64,000 nucleotides of DNA, from assembly GCA_016906335.1 (NCBI GenBank), contig JADEYG010000012.1, positions 1,240,501 to 1,304,500 of the forward strand, read 5' to 3'. This DNA comes from Novakomyces olei. Taxonomy: Eukaryota > Ascomycota > Novakomycetes > Novakomycetales > Novakomycetaceae. The notes under the pieces were generated by a model. That model did no database searches and was not told the origin of the DNA. It saw nothing but the letters and a program-made list of their open reading frames with translations. A program made the translations under genes and the position numbers. Position 1 is the first letter of the stretch. Every line of letters begins with the position of its first letter. Shown here piece after piece: positions 1 to 12,557 of the stretch.

Positions 1-749
1 TTGATGCTCTTCAGGATTGTATTTACCACCTTGAATCCTTTGATGTTACCACTATTCGGGCCAGTACGCCCATGTATCTACTGAGCCGAAAAATTAAAGC
101 TCAGGGCGTCAAGATGGTACTGTCCGGCGAGGGCAGTGACGAGATTTTTGGTGGCTACTTGTACTTTGCTGCAGCTCCAGACGCAGCAGCCTTCCATGCT
201 GAGTCTGTGCAACGTGTAAAGAACCTGCATTTGGCCGACAACTTGCGGGCAAACAAGTCTACAATGGCCTGGGGCTTGGAAGCACGCATCCCGTTCCTGG
301 ACAAGGCCTTTTTGGAGGTGGCCATGAACATTCATCCAGAGGAAAAAATGCATATCAATGGTCGCAAGGAAAAGTATATTTTGCGTCGGGCCTTTGATAC
401 CAGTGACGATCCCTCTGCCAAGCCTTATCTCCCCAAGGAAATCTTATGGCGTCAAAAGGAACAATTCTCCGATGGTGTCGGTTACAGCTGGATCGACTGT
501 TTAAAGGATACTGCAGAGGCAACAATCTCTGATGAGGAGTTTGCCACTCCGCGTCCGGGATGGGGCTCTGATCGGCCGCCGACAAAGGAGGCCTACTGGT
601 ATCGTAAAATGTTTGATAACGTGTTCAAGCCACAGTGCGTCGATACCGTTGCCCGCTGGATTCCCAAAGCCGAATGGGGCTGTGATGCTGATCCTTCGGG
701 ACGCAGCCAAAAGACGCATAATGCCTACAACGGGGAAAAGCCGCAGTAG
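1..749 (+). CDS. ASN1: Asparagine synthetase (glutamine-hydrolysing), C-terminal part
   Basis: Makes asparagine from aspartate, glutamine and ATP in the cytosol. The gene enters from the left edge: the frame is open from base 3 and runs 248 residues to TAG at 747-749, the C-terminal half of a protein usually near 570 residues. The visible part is in the ATP-dependent synthetase domain. Family blocks include [12 protein letters not shown] followed by the loop [12 protein letters not shown] that contacts ATP/pyrophosphate, then [14 protein letters not shown] and [19 protein letters not shown]. The N-terminal glutaminase domain with its catalytic Cys lies outside the window. No intron is needed in the visible part. 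The gene converges on the next one. Confidence 0.95.
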   Translation, partial: DALQDCIYHLESFDVTTIRASTPMYLLSRKIKAQGVKMVLSGEGSDEIFGGYLYFAAAPDAAAFHAESVQRVKNLHLADNLRANKSTMAWGLEARIPFLDKAFLEVAMNIHPEEKMHINGRKEKYILRRAFDTSDDPSAKPYLPKEILWRQKEQFSDGVGYSWIDCLKDTAEATISDEEFATPRPGWGSDRPPTKEAYWYRKMFDNVFKPQCVDTVARWIPKAEWGCDADPSGRSQKTHNAYNGEKPQ

Positions 750-1100
750 GTAGACGTGGGGGAAAAAAAAAGAAAAAGTAAAAAGTAAAGAAAAAGGAAC
801 GAGTAATCGGCCGTCAATGATTGTCTATTTCTATTTGTATCGAATAAAGTCGAATATAAAATGGAAAAATTAAAAGGAAAAAGAGCTGGAAATCGAATTG
901 TACGCGAATATCAAGTACATGCATGGAGTAATACAAAATGCCTTGCTTGGGATATAGACATATAAAACAGGTTTTATGTAAGCATACTATAATACACTGT
1001 AATTAGCAATTTTCGTCAAGTACCAGGTTCTCGTCCTCGCCGTATTCTCATTTTTCCAGCCTAGAAAGCCACGAAACCCACATTCTGACCATCTCAAACT
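750..1100. other. Intergenic, convergent 3' ends
   Basis: A-rich 3' flank shared by the ASN1 end and the downstream minus-strand gene. I see no coding signal or repeat in it. Confidence 0.6.
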
Positions 1101-1817
1101 CTACTCTGCCTTTAGAATTGCGAGAGCACTCTCCATTTTTTCCAGTGTACGTTCTGCTTCATGATCAGTGAGAGCTGTTGCCAAAAAGACTTGGCATTTT
1201 CCCGATGCTTCCACAATTTCTCGGTGGAGCAGGGCTCCAGTTGCATGGTACTGCTCTGGTAGCTCTGGCGCGGCCCTCGAATTCATCGGCGACTGCCTCT
1301 GGATAGAAGCAGAGTCCAACGAAATCCTTGACGGTCTAGTGCTCATTAATCTTGAGCCTCGCTGGCCTTGGAAGACTCCAGGCATTGAAGCCGATCTCCG
1401 TACTGGACCCACCTCTGCTCTAACTGTACTATAGTCCTCTGAGTAGTGGGAGAGACTGCTGGATTTTTGTACTCTGTCGCGGAGTGCTCTCAAGTCATCG
1501 CGTAGTCTAGACATACTTGTCCAAGTACTTTGTGACGAACTCGAGACCCTCAATGCGTAATCAGCAGATGCCTTTCCGTCAGCCTGCCCTATACTTGCCC
1601 GGGCAATTGCCAGTTGCCGGTCCATTTCATTCAGTCTTGCGCGCGCGTTTATGATTGCCTGCTCGGCCACCATCGACAATGAAAAGGGGGTCGATGACCG
1701 CATAAACGCCGCCTCTGCCTCGTTGGTTTTAAACTTTGATGGCCGCAATTCGCCATAACTGGCTTCTGATTGCTCATCGGCCTCGTAAATATTCCCGTCC
1801 TCCTCCAGCGAGCTCAT
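1101..1817 (-). CDS. Unrecognised protein with central coiled-coil stretch
   Basis: An intact 238-residue frame starting MSSLEEDGN. I do not recognise the family. The N-terminus is acidic (residues 1-30). A helical, Arg/Glu/Asp-rich heptad-like segment lies at about 48-115 (QAIINARARLNEMDRQLA, RLRDDLRALRDRV). A Ser/Arg-rich low-complexity linker follows at about 116-175, then a C-terminal helical part ending EKMESALAILKAE. No signal peptide or membrane segment is visible. The composition suggests a soluble assembly or cytoskeletal-type protein, but no function can be assigned. Single-exon structure and the length of the open frame support a real gene. Confidence 0.6.
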   Translation of the reverse strand: MSSLEEDGNIYEADEQSEASYGELRPSKFKTNEAEAAFMRSSTPFSLSMVAEQAIINARARLNEMDRQLAIARASIGQADGKASADYALRVSSSSQSTWTSMSRLRDDLRALRDRVQKSSSLSHYSEDYSTVRAEVGPVRRSASMPGVFQGQRGSRLMSTRPSRISLDSASIQRQSPMNSRAAPELPEQYHATGALLHREIVEASGKCQVFLATALTDHEAERTLEKMESALAILKAE

Positions 1818-1882
1818 TCACACTTTGCATGTTATGTCAAACTCGTTTCTATACATTGTTGCCATACTTTATTAATTAAATA

Positions 1883-1930
1883 TTTGTTGATTAATTTATT
1901 TGTTGATTAATTTATTTGTTGATTAATTTA
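1883..1930. repeat. Tandem repeat, 16 bp x 3
   Basis: Three exact copies of TTTGTTGATTAATTTA lie in the spacer upstream of the minus-strand coiled-coil gene and downstream of GPH1. Confidence 0.9.
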
Positions 1931-2081
1931 TTAGTCGGTAATGTATATTGGCAATGTATATCGAGCAGATATATTAGTATGGCTAATTACAGTATAGGCA
2001 CAATAAAATTCTAACAATTAATCTCCATTATTATTATTAAAATCGTATATTACTATCACACCAAAAAACACAGATACACAC

Positions 2082-5080
2082 CTAATCTTTGACGGTCAAG
2101 GGCTCAACGTTCCATATGCCGTCAGCGTACTCGTCTATACAGCGATCACTGGAAAAGTTGCCCATACGAGCAACGACCTGTATACACTTTTGAACCCACA
2201 AATCCTGGTCGGAATACTCCTTGTCAATCCGGTCTTGTGTAGCAAGATAAGACTCAAAGTCATCGGAAACCAGGTAATGGTCCCCGTATTCCACGATAGA
2301 ATTAATTAGACCAGTAAAGTTTTGTGGATCACCAAACGTGCCAGAGCGAATGGCATTGAACACTTTTGAAAGAGAGTCAGGGATGCGAAGGACACCATAC
2401 GTGTGCTGATGACGGATTTCCTCCACGTTCTCCGACAACACTCCAAAACTAAAGATGTTGTCGTCCCCTACATCTCGTCCAATCTCGATCTGATTGTTAG
2501 ACAAGACTACAAGCAATATTGAATGAAAGTGGGTAGCGAAGATAAACAAATAAAAATAAATAGTACTAGTTATTGACAGACAACTTACATTTGCTCCATC
2601 AAGGGTACCAATTATGATGGATCCGTTGATACAAAATTTCATACAGCTCGTTCCTGAGCCTTCAGTGCCAGCAGTGGAAATGTGCTCGCTTATATCAGCA
2701 GCAGGGCACAACAATTCGGCCTTGCTGACATTATAGTCCGGTATGAATACAACATTCAAGTATTTGTTTACTTCAGCATCGCCGTTGACGACGCGACTGA
2801 CTTCGCTGATAAGGTGGATGATAGTCTTGGCCATCCAGTAGCCAGGAGCCGCTTTGCCTCCGATAATACTGACACGGGGCACCAATTTTTCACGCTCAGC
2901 GGGAGAAAGTTGCTTCAGTTTCAGATAGCGGTGAATTACTCCAAAAATATTGAGCTGTTGACGTTTATACTCATGAATTCGTTTCACTTGAACATCAAAC
3001 AGGGCCTCTGTATTAAGCTTGATTCCCAGTGTGCTCTCCACGTACTCAGCAAGTCTGATTTTATTGTTGTGCTTTATATCCGCCCATGCTTTACGAAAAC
3101 CCTTGTCGGCCACAAACTTTTCCAGGCCACTGATTAACTGGAATTTTTTCAGATACTCATAGCCGCCCAATTTATCAGCAATAAGACTCGATAGTTGTGG
3201 ATTCGCCTGGTGCAGCCAGCGACGTGGAGTAACGCCATTAGTCACGTTTGTAAACTTGTCAATTCCGTAAATTTTAACAAAATCACGAAACAAAACAGTT
3301 TGCAGGAGATGCGAGTGCAGCTCTGCCACTCCGTTCACACGATGTGACCCAATAATGGCTAAATGAGCCATTCGTACCATCTTTGGCGAAGATTCTTCAA
3401 TGATGGAGACACGGCGCAGCAAATCTCTATCTTTGGGGAACTTTTTCTCTACTTGCTGCAAGAAATTGAGGTTCACGTCATAGATAATCTGTAAGTGACG
3501 GGGTAGCAAGTTTTGCACGAGCGGCACAGGCCATTTCTCCAATGCCTCTGTCATTACGGTATGGTTCGTATAGCCAAATGTACGGGTCACAATAGACCAG
3601 GCATCATCAAAGTCTAGCCCTTCAATATCGACAAGAATACGCTGCAGCTCTACTACGGCCAGAGTGGGATGCGTGTCGTTCAGCTGGATGGCAACTTGAT
3701 CCGGGAACTGAGACCAGGGCCTGTTGGTGGCCCTGTAGCGTCGAACAATATCAAAAAGAGAAGCAGAGCACCAAAAGTATTGCTGTTTTAACCGCAATTC
3801 TTTACCCCTTTCAAAGTTATCGTTAGGGTAAAGCACAGCAGAGATGGTTTCCGCCCTTTGCTGATCCGCTACTGCATTTTCATAATCGCCGGCATTAAAT
3901 TTCTGGAAATCAAATTCGCCAGAGGCAGCTTTGCTCGACCACAGTCTCAGATTATTTGTAGTAGGGGTTCCGTAGCCGGGAATGGGTACGTCATACGCCA
4001 CGGCACGCACAATCTCTCCGCCCTCCCATATATTACGCTCCCGGCCGTGAGCGTCCATGTACTGCCTAACATACCCATAAAACTGGATATCGACCGTGAT
4101 ATCATGGCGAGGGAACTCCCACGGGTTGAAGTCGAGCCAGTAGTCGGGGACTTCCACTTGGTAGCCATCATGGATTTCCTGCTTAAAGATCCCGTAACGG
4201 TACCGCAATCCATAGCCCCAGGCAGGTAGGTTCATAGTGGCCATACTGTCGAGAAAACAGGCAGCAAGCCGGCCAAGGCCGCCATTGCCAAGAGCCCCAT
4301 CATGCTCTTGCTCAATCACGTCCTCCATACGGAACCCGAGCCGATTGATACCAGAATTAGCAGCGGGTTTGGTGCCCGTGTTGAGCAGAGCATTGTCCAG
4401 TGCTCGGCCCATAAGAAACTCGAGAGAAAGGTAGTAAACGCGTTTCTGATCGGCAAAAGTCTGTCTCTGCTGCGTTTTGTTCCATTCGACCACAAGTCTG
4501 TCGCGAACTGCGAGCGCAGTGCCTCCATAGGCACCAGTATCGTCTACATTAAACAGCGATCTGGCCAGTGTCGTTTCGATGTGCCGCACCACCTCCGCCT
4601 TGACATTAGTAAAAATAAATAAGGAGAATAATTTAATAATTAAAATAGTTAGAAAACAATTCGACATGTATCGAGGGCCAATAGGGTTTGTTTAGTTGTG
4701 GAATAAAACAAGGAGAAAATAGGTGGAAAAAACAAAAATTTGAAAATAGATTAGCTGATCAATATTCCATTATAGCCAAGCTACTGGTAAAGGGTCAAGA
4801 GATACAGCAAACCCCAAAGTCTAACGATACGACAATGGCAAAACCGTACCTCGAACTCTTCACTCGTATTAAATCCTTCAGGAGAGTATTTCCTCCATTC
4901 TGCTCGCAGATTCTCCGGCAGACTGGCCACGACGGCTTTGATCTCCTCCGCACCGAAACCTGTAACTGTTCGCCTGTGCTTTGGCCGACTTATTCCAGGC
5001 GGACCAACAGGACCTTGTAATTCAGCAATTGGTGCACTACTTGAGTGCCTTCGCACGTGGCCCGACTCAAACACAGACAT
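2082..5080 (-). CDS. GPH1: Glycogen phosphorylase
   Basis: Releases glucose-1-phosphate from glycogen using phosphate and pyridoxal phosphate. I assemble three exons: 5080-4850, 4598-2589 and 2489-2082, giving 882 residues (yeast Gph1 is 902). Exon 1 starts MSVFESGHVRRHSS and ends EEFE; it joins AEVVRHIETTLARS in exon 2. The second intron (2588-2490, 99 nt, GTAAGT...CTAACAATCAG) splits DGAN from IEIGRDVGDDN. Family blocks include EFLMGRALDN, GNGGLGRLAACFLDS, VNGVAELHS, VKRIHEYKRQ and GSGTSCMKF with the PLP lysine. The N-terminal tail holds RRHS (residues 10-13, a PKA-type site) and HRRTVTGF, comparable to the phospho-regulated tail of yeast Gph1. Residues translated from 4667 down to 4599 belong to intron 1, not to the protein. 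Confidence 0.95.
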
Positions 5081-6658
<1,578 letters not shown>

Positions 6659-7357
6659 CTATAGCACGTACAAGTAGATCCCTGCCAGAGCAGCTGCGTA
6701 CACGACCGACCCAGCGGCAATTTTAGATGCTGAAGACACGGGTCCCAGGGTAGATGACGACGACGGCGCAGTGGGCCCAGACGGCATGGATGAGTTTGGT
6801 GCAAAAGTGCTAGACATCAATGTGCTGGAAGTAGCGAGACTGGTAGCATTTCCAGTTGTATTTGACGGTGCAGCGCTGGTATAAGCCGAGCTGCTAGTCG
6901 AGAGGGTCGATGAAGCACTCGTCGTCTCGGCAGCAGATGAGAAAAAGGTCGAAGAAGCCATTGACGAGGAAGTAGCTGGCGCCTGCGACGTACTGGCAGC
7001 AGCAGTAGAAGCAGGCGCACTGGTCGATGCGGCAGCTGCTTGAGCGGACGAAAGGACAGCATCCGCGTTTGAGAGGGTGACGCCCTGAGAGGCACAGAGC
7101 GACTCGGCGAAGCGTAAAACGCTCTGCTGTTCCGATGCGTCACATACGGTAACAATGCAGGAAGAAATACTACTGATAAAGGACGAGGCCGAGCAGATAC
7201 AAGCAATATCGGTCAGCTGGCATCCTGTGCTGCCGAGCGAGTTTTGCACGCAAGAAGACGCGCAAGGTGGGAGAGTGCCTTGTGCGTTTGTGCTGGTCAG
7301 CAGAGGAAGAATCAAAAGCGCCGCCCACAGCATGATTCTGGCTTGGACTAGTTTCAA
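6659..7357 (-). CDS. GPI-anchored CFEM-domain cell-surface protein
   Basis: A 232-residue secreted protein. A signal peptide covers about residues 1-25 (ends STNAQ). The CFEM domain spans about 30-90 with eight cysteines at 32, 36, 46, 53, 55, 67, 72 and 88, in the PCASSC...C...CIC...C...C...C order. Asp50 in LTDIACIC sits where CFEM haemophores place the axial haem ligand. A long Ser/Thr/Ala-rich stalk (about 95-210) leads to a C-terminal hydrophobic tail (KIAAGSVVYAAALAGIYLYVL minus its first residues), typical of a GPI-anchor signal. The family contributes to cell-wall structure, adhesion or haem-iron capture; which of these applies here is not shown by sequence. Anchoring would need the GWT1 pathway, also encoded in this window. 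Confidence 0.85.
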   Translation of the reverse strand: MKLVQARIMLWAALLILPLLTSTNAQGTLPPCASSCVQNSLGSTGCQLTDIACICSASSFISSISSCIVTVCDASEQQSVLRFAESLCASQGVTLSNADAVLSSAQAAAASTSAPASTAAASTSQAPATSSSMASSTFFSSAAETTSASSTLSTSSSAYTSAAPSNTTGNATSLATSSTLMSSTFAPNSSMPSGPTAPSSSSTLGPVSSASKIAAGSVVYAAALAGIYLYVL

Positions 7358-8210
7358 GGCAGAAATAAGTAGGACTAGGTTAAAGCGGCAGACTCGTTGT
7401 ACAGTAAATCAGGCAAATAGTTAAAGAGTGCTCTTTAACGTTTGTCCTTTCCTCTTGAACCCACAATCAAGCTCGAGTCCGGCCACGTATGGGGTAGAGG
7501 TCGGCAAGTGAGTGTGAGGAAAATTGTCCGGTATATTTATGCGCTATACGAAACTATTGCAGACTGCAATTTCGGCGTCTCCTGTCGCCTGTCGCCTGGC
7601 GCCTTTGCGCCAGGCGAGTCTCGAACATCCCACTTTGCTCGTACTTTATCAGGGCTGACAAATTCCGGCTTCCTATTGGCTGCAGATTCCCAATTAGGAA
7701 ATTTTCGCAACATGGAGCGCTTTTGGTAGGTTCAGGATCCGCCTCGAGATACGTGTGATTGGGTGCAGGGGCCGCGTGGCGGTGGGTACGAAAACGGCAA
7801 AGCAATTTAACGAGATAAGCGGAGAAGTTGGCGACGGTGGTATTCGACGATTACTGGTAAAATTGGTATTTTGCCGTCGAGGTTTATCCGTACATAGCTG
7901 TACGATTTTCGAGATTGTATAGTGCCGAGTGTCGGGGTTTATTTGTTGGCATTGGGAATATACTGTGATATATTGGGAGATCTCCAGGTTGTCAGACTGG
8001 AAAAAGCAGCAAAAGGTTGTTTGATACTGCCCTGCAGTCCGTTTGTTAAGAGAACAGATTGAGAGACAGGCTTCACCGTCTAGCTCAGCGCTTGTTACAA
8101 TCACTGATCGCGATTGAAGTTTGGCCGAGGTAACGCGACGGGCTTACGGGGTCACAGGAGGTCATCAAGCGAGGAAAGGCTGTTGAGCACGCGAAATTTT
8201 GAGCCAATTT
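7358..8210. other. Divergent promoter region between CFEM and MFS genes
   Basis: About 850 bp between divergent genes. It contains a perfect hairpin at 7592-7617 with direct CTGTCGC copies just before it. A minus-strand frame at 7694-8104 has no family resemblance and I treat it as chance. Confidence 0.5.
7592..7617. repeat. Perfect 11-bp inverted repeat with 4-nt loop
   Basis: TCGCCTGGCGC, loop CTTT, then GCGCCAGGCGA. It lies in a GC-rich island in the divergent promoter, preceded by two CCTGTCG copies (7581-7595). Confidence 0.9.
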
Positions 8211-9783
8211 ATGTCGAATCTGGATGAAGAAAAGGTATCAGCACGAGCAGAACCGACGGTAATTGCTACAGACGAGAAGGAATCGGTATGGCGCCGTGAT
8301 CTCGTGACAGCAGTACTGTGCTTTGGGTCCTGCCTGGCCGCAGTGTATGTGCTGAAAATGTTTGATTCGTTTACCTTGTTTACTCAATTTAACCCTAACT
8401 AAACCTAACCAACCCCAACCCTTTCATTTCATTTCAGTTTCTCTAGTCTGACCCTCTAGTCTCGGCTCTGCGCTGGCCACAAACTCGCTCGTCCTTCTGA
8501 CGAGTCTCCAAGTCCGCTTTACCGCTGTAGCGTTACTTACAGGATGGCACTTGGTAGCGGTAGCGTGCACGGCCATTGTTATTTCGCCGTTAGCCCGTGT
8601 CTATGGGTTCCGGCTGCCTTATATTTGTGGCATTATTATTATCTTTGCTGCTAGTGTCTGGGCTGCTTGTGCGCACTCTTACAATTCCCTGCTCGGGGCC
8701 CGGATTCTGCAGGGAGTCGGCGTGGCCCCTTTTGAAGCCCTCGTCCCAGTCTCTGTCGGCCACTTATACCCGGCCCGGCAGCGTGGCCGTCGAATGGCCG
8801 CCGTTGCTTTGGCCTTGTACGGCGTAACTTTCCTGACTCCTATGATTGTGGGCGTCATTACAGAAACCATAAATTGGAACTGGTCCTTTGGCGTTCTGGC
8901 AATTTTTGCCGGAATCGGAATCCCGATTTTCGTGTTTGCCTGCCCGGAACATTTGGTTCGCGAAGACTTGGATACTGCATCAGGCGAGTTTTGTAACCTC
9001 GACCGTACCATCCCGCGCACGTCGTGGCGGGATCTGTTCAGCCCGTTCCATGGCCGTTTGACTTCGCACAATGTAGTGCAATTATTCATACGGCCTTTTG
9101 CTTTACTGCCCACGCCTTTTGTCGTTTGGGCGATGTTCACTCAGGGCACCTTGATCTGCTGGACGGTTATGCTGTCTACCGTCATTGGCGCAATTTTTGG
9201 TGGGATTCCTCTGTTTCTGGGGCCCCGGCAGCTTGGGTATATATACACGGGGCCTCTAGTTGGTGCAGTCTTGGGGTTTTTTGCTGCTGGCCTTTTGACA
9301 GACACCCTTTCCCTTCGATTCGGCCGGGCCTTTAACCGGGGCACTCCTCTACCAGAGTACCGATTACCCATTATATTTCTTCAGTTTGTCACTTCAGTCT
9401 GTGGTCTTTTAGGGTTTGGAAAGTCGGTGGAGGTGGACCCGTACAACGTTAAAGTGCCTTCTTTTTGCTTTGGTCTGGTAACGTTTGGCATGGTGTGTGG
9501 CGTGACGGGGACCTCGACTTACATCACGGACGGGTACCATAATGTGGCCATTGAGGCTTTCATTTGCTTAATGCTGTTCAAGAATCTCGTTTCTTTTGGC
9601 CTGACTCGAATCGTTTACCCGTGGATTATGTCTGCCGGTGTTTTTCGTGTGTTTGTTATTATTGCATCTGTCCAGGCCGGCGTCGGTCTCACCACCATCA
9701 TTGTCTGGGTGTTTGGGACGCATATGCGGGACTGGTTTTATCGCGTTTATTTCCCTTTTCTTCAGCGATGGCATGTTTGGTAG
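8211..9783 (+). CDS. MFS transporter, DHA1 / Hol1-like
   Basis: Twelve-helix drug:H+ antiporter-type permease of about 485 residues. Exon 1 is 8211-8344 (MSNLDEEKV...WRRDLVTAVLCFGSCLAAV) and exon 2 is 8460-9783; the 115-nt intron has GTATGT and ends CCCTCTAG. The splice restores phase and gives LGSALATNSLVLLTSLQV, followed by GWHLVAVACTAIVISPLARV. Family motifs are the helix-5 block LGARILQGVGVAPFEALVP and the loop ARQRGRRMA. Fungal relatives with this exact helix-5 wording include Hol1-type carriers of polyamines and cations, but the substrate cannot be read from sequence. The intron contains a telomere-like C-rich tract (8391-8423). Splice positions are inferred from frame and family fit. 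Confidence 0.85.
8391..8423. repeat. Telomere-like C-strand tract inside the MFS intron
   Basis: AACCCTAACTAAACCTAACC and further degenerate units. It contains CTAACTAA, which can also serve as branch-site material for this intron. Confidence 0.7.
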
Positions 9784-10003
9784 GGAGCTGGTTGAGCACG
9801 GGCGCATTTTTTCTCGGCGATTTGTTTTCATTGCATAATAATACATAATTTGGAAGAAGGGGAGGCAATGTAAAGCTTGCGTATGCTATTGAATACAGTG
9901 CGAGTACAGCACGCTGTTATCAGTGTAGTGTGTAAAGTAGTTGGCACATATAAAGATGTACAGCCGTAAAGAGCCCCGATATATTTTCGTATAAGCATTG
10001 CAA

Positions 10004-10071
10004 ACTAACCCTGACTAACCCTAACCCTATATTCAACAGACACGCATTGTGCAGGCCAATCGTTAGGGTTA
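10004..10071. promoter_or_regulatory. Telomere-like tract with inverted partner
   Basis: CTAACCCTGACTAACCCTAA at 10004-10023 continues to CCCTAT, and GTTAGGGTTAT lies at 10062-10072 in inverse orientation. CCCTGACTAA is the complement of a TTAGTCAGGG unit. The position is about 410-480 bp upstream of CPS1. Confidence 0.5.
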
Positions 10072-10346
10072 TCTCCTCAAATTGGCGATTAGTCCAAACG
10101 TCTACTCGTGCACGATTAAAGGTGTTCTTTAAGTTGCAAGCAGAATAAGCCGCGTACGAAACGGCAATTGAATAGTGTTGAAATGCAGTAATAAGTCTCC
10201 ACCAGAAGTGAAAATGTCAATTAGTTAATAATTAACCAATCTGATTCTAGTTAATAATATATTGTCGACTGCCGCGAAATACCTGCTTTCTCAGCCGAGT
10301 TTGTCTCCGTCTTGCGTCCGCCTTATCAGATTATTATGTATACTCG

Positions 10347-10387
10347 TAATATTAATATTAATATTAATATTAATTTTAATATTAATA
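10347..10387. repeat. TAATAT/ATTAAT short tandem repeat
   Basis: About six hexamer units with one interruption (TTAATTTTAATA), about 100 bp upstream of the CPS1 start. Confidence 0.9.
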
Positions 10388-10482
10388 AATGACGACCTCC
10401 CGCAATTCGCAACGCCCACGCAGTAGCGCTGCCATAATACTAAGTAGCGGACCGCGGCAAGTTTGACGTTGAGCAGTGGATA

Positions 10483-12557
10483 ATGAGCGCATACGCTGAC
10501 GAAAAAAGCGGTCCGCCTCCGCGTAAGAGCGCAAACAGCTCTCTGAAAAAACGTGAAATTATTTCAAAGGGCTTTGTAGCCGCTGCTTTACTTTTGGCTC
10601 TCTGGTTCACCTCGCGTGTACTGCAGGACTCTGCAGAACCTGTTCATTGCAGATCTAAAGCCGCTTGTGTGCAGCCTGAGCCATTGGCGCCGGGCAGCAG
10701 TGAAAACTTGGATCGCGGATTCGAGTCCCTGGACTCGGAGGCGTACTTCAACCATACAGTGCAGCGGTTCTCCAAAGCTATTCAGATTCCGACCCAGAAT
10801 TATGACGACATGAAACGCGTCGATGAGGAACCGCGGTTCCATGTATTTAATGATTTTCATACGTTTTTGCACGACAATTTTCCACACAGGTAAGCGTTTA
10901 AAGGTCTAGATTTGCAAGGAAAACCGGCAATACTCAATGCCGTCTCTTCTTTTTTTCTTCTGCCTTTTCTTGACAATGTAAGAAACTGATTATAGTCACG
11001 CGGAGCTGAATCTTACAAAAGTCAATACCTATGGGCTTTTGTACGAATGGACTGGCTCTAATCCGGACAAGAAGCCTTTTATTCTTATGGGCCACCAGGA
11101 TGTCGTTCCCGTCCCGCACGAGACTGAGGCCCAATGGACCCATGATCCCTTCTCTGGTTACTTTGACGGAGAACGTGTATGGGGCCGCGGTGCTGGCGAC
11201 GATAAAGGTAAAGGCCAGTTTCGTGGGAAATAAAACTAATTACTTTGCAGGCTCGCTGATTGCCATATTTAGCGCGGTCGAAGAGCTCGTTAAGGCCGGG
11301 TTTACCCCTGAACGAACCTTGATTTTATCGTTTGGATTTGACGAGGAGACTTCGGGCTACCAGGGAGCAAAGTACTTGGCCTCTCATATTGTGGAAAAAT
11401 ACGGGGCCGATAGCGTGGAAGCCATACTGGATGAGGGTTCTTCGTTTTCCGATCTCTATGGTCAGCACGTTGCTCTTCCCGTGCTTAGGGAGAAGGGCTA
11501 TGTCGATGTTTCTATTGCAGTAAACACTAAAGGCGGACACAGCAGTGTGCCTCCTGACCATACTGTAAGTACCTCGACAAATAATTGATATTTTTATTCA
11601 TTATATGTATTGTTTTCTTGTTTATGTGCTCTCTTCCTCTTCTATTTCGTTCATGTCTTCTAGTTTTCTTTTACTCTTTTTTAATCAATTTTATTGTTTA
11701 ATTTTACTGAATGTTTTTTTCGTTCTGACATTTAATTTACTTTGATCGACCGCTGTTTTTATCTGTATATTTTCTCACACGATTACTAATCCATCAAGGG
11801 GATCGGAATAATCGCTCAGCTTATTCAGTGGCTAGAAGCCCACCATTATACTCCTGAACTGAGTGATGCTAATCCAATTTACGAGACTTTCAATTGCCTT
11901 GTTGCTCATGCTCCAAACACTCCGGCAAAACTAAGGAAGCATTTGCCCTCTAACGGAAAACCCACAAAGGCAGATATCGAAGCTATTCTGGAAATTGCAC
12001 CCAGAACGCGCTACGATTTCCAGACTTCTCTGGCCGTAGACATTATCCGGGGCGGAGTCAAGATAAATGCGCTACCTGAGCAAGTCACTGCTGTTGTGAA
12101 TCACAGAATTGATGTGCATTCTTCCAGCCAGGATGTGAAAAACGTACACGAACGAGCAGCCGAAAAAGTTGCGAAACAGTTTGGCCTTGGTCTAATTGCC
12201 TTTGACAAAGAGATTTTGCCGTTGACAAATGCAGGGTCGATTGTGCTCAATACTTCTCGTGTTCTAGAGCCTTCGCCTTACTCGCCTACAGATTCCCCTC
12301 AGTTCAAGGCTTTTGCTGGTACGATTCGGCACGTTTTCCCCGATGTGATTGTGGCTCCAAGTTTGATTCCGGGCAATACAGATACAAAGTATTATTGGGA
12401 GCTGACCCGTGATATTTGGCGTATGAACCCATACCCACATAATGCTGCCTCGAACATTCATACTGTGAATGAGAATATAAAGGCAAGTGGTTTCCTCGCG
12501 GCCATAAAGTTCTATTACCAATTGGTTCGAGTGATTGATGGCGAAACGTTTGATTGA
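10483..12557 (+). CDS. CPS1: Vacuolar carboxypeptidase S-like metallopeptidase (M20)
   Basis: Zinc carboxypeptidase that removes C-terminal residues from peptides in the vacuole. Four exons: 10483-10889, 10996-11207, 11251-11564 and 11799-12557; introns are 106, 43 and 234 nt. The product is 563 residues (yeast Cps1 is 576). A single membrane anchor lies at about residues 30-47 after a short cytosolic tail, as expected for sorting to the vacuole. M20 signatures are MGHQDVVPV (His/Asp ligands), GRGAGDDKGSL (bridging Asp, joined across the 43-nt intron), GFDEETSG (catalytic Glu pair) and KGGHSSVPPDHTG joined across intron 3. A C-terminal histidine lies in NIHTVNENI. All joins keep phase and restore family wording. 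Confidence 0.93.

Larger units (their letters stand above)
9784..10482. other. Intergenic between MFS gene and CPS1
   Basis: About 700 bp with telomere-like tracts at 10004-10029 and 10063-10071 in opposite orientation, and a TAATAT repeat at 10347-10387. No coding frame is supported. Confidence 0.6.

Noticed and set aside
4599-4667. Hydrophobic start of the long GPH1 frame, resembling a signal anchor
   Set aside because: It is intron 1 sequence ending TTTTTACTAATGTCAAG; the real N-terminus is exon 1 at 5080-4850, which carries the conserved tail.
7694-8104. 136-codon minus-strand frame in the CFEM-MFS promoter
   Set aside because: Composition is unlike the other proteins, there is no motif, and it crosses the divergent promoter.
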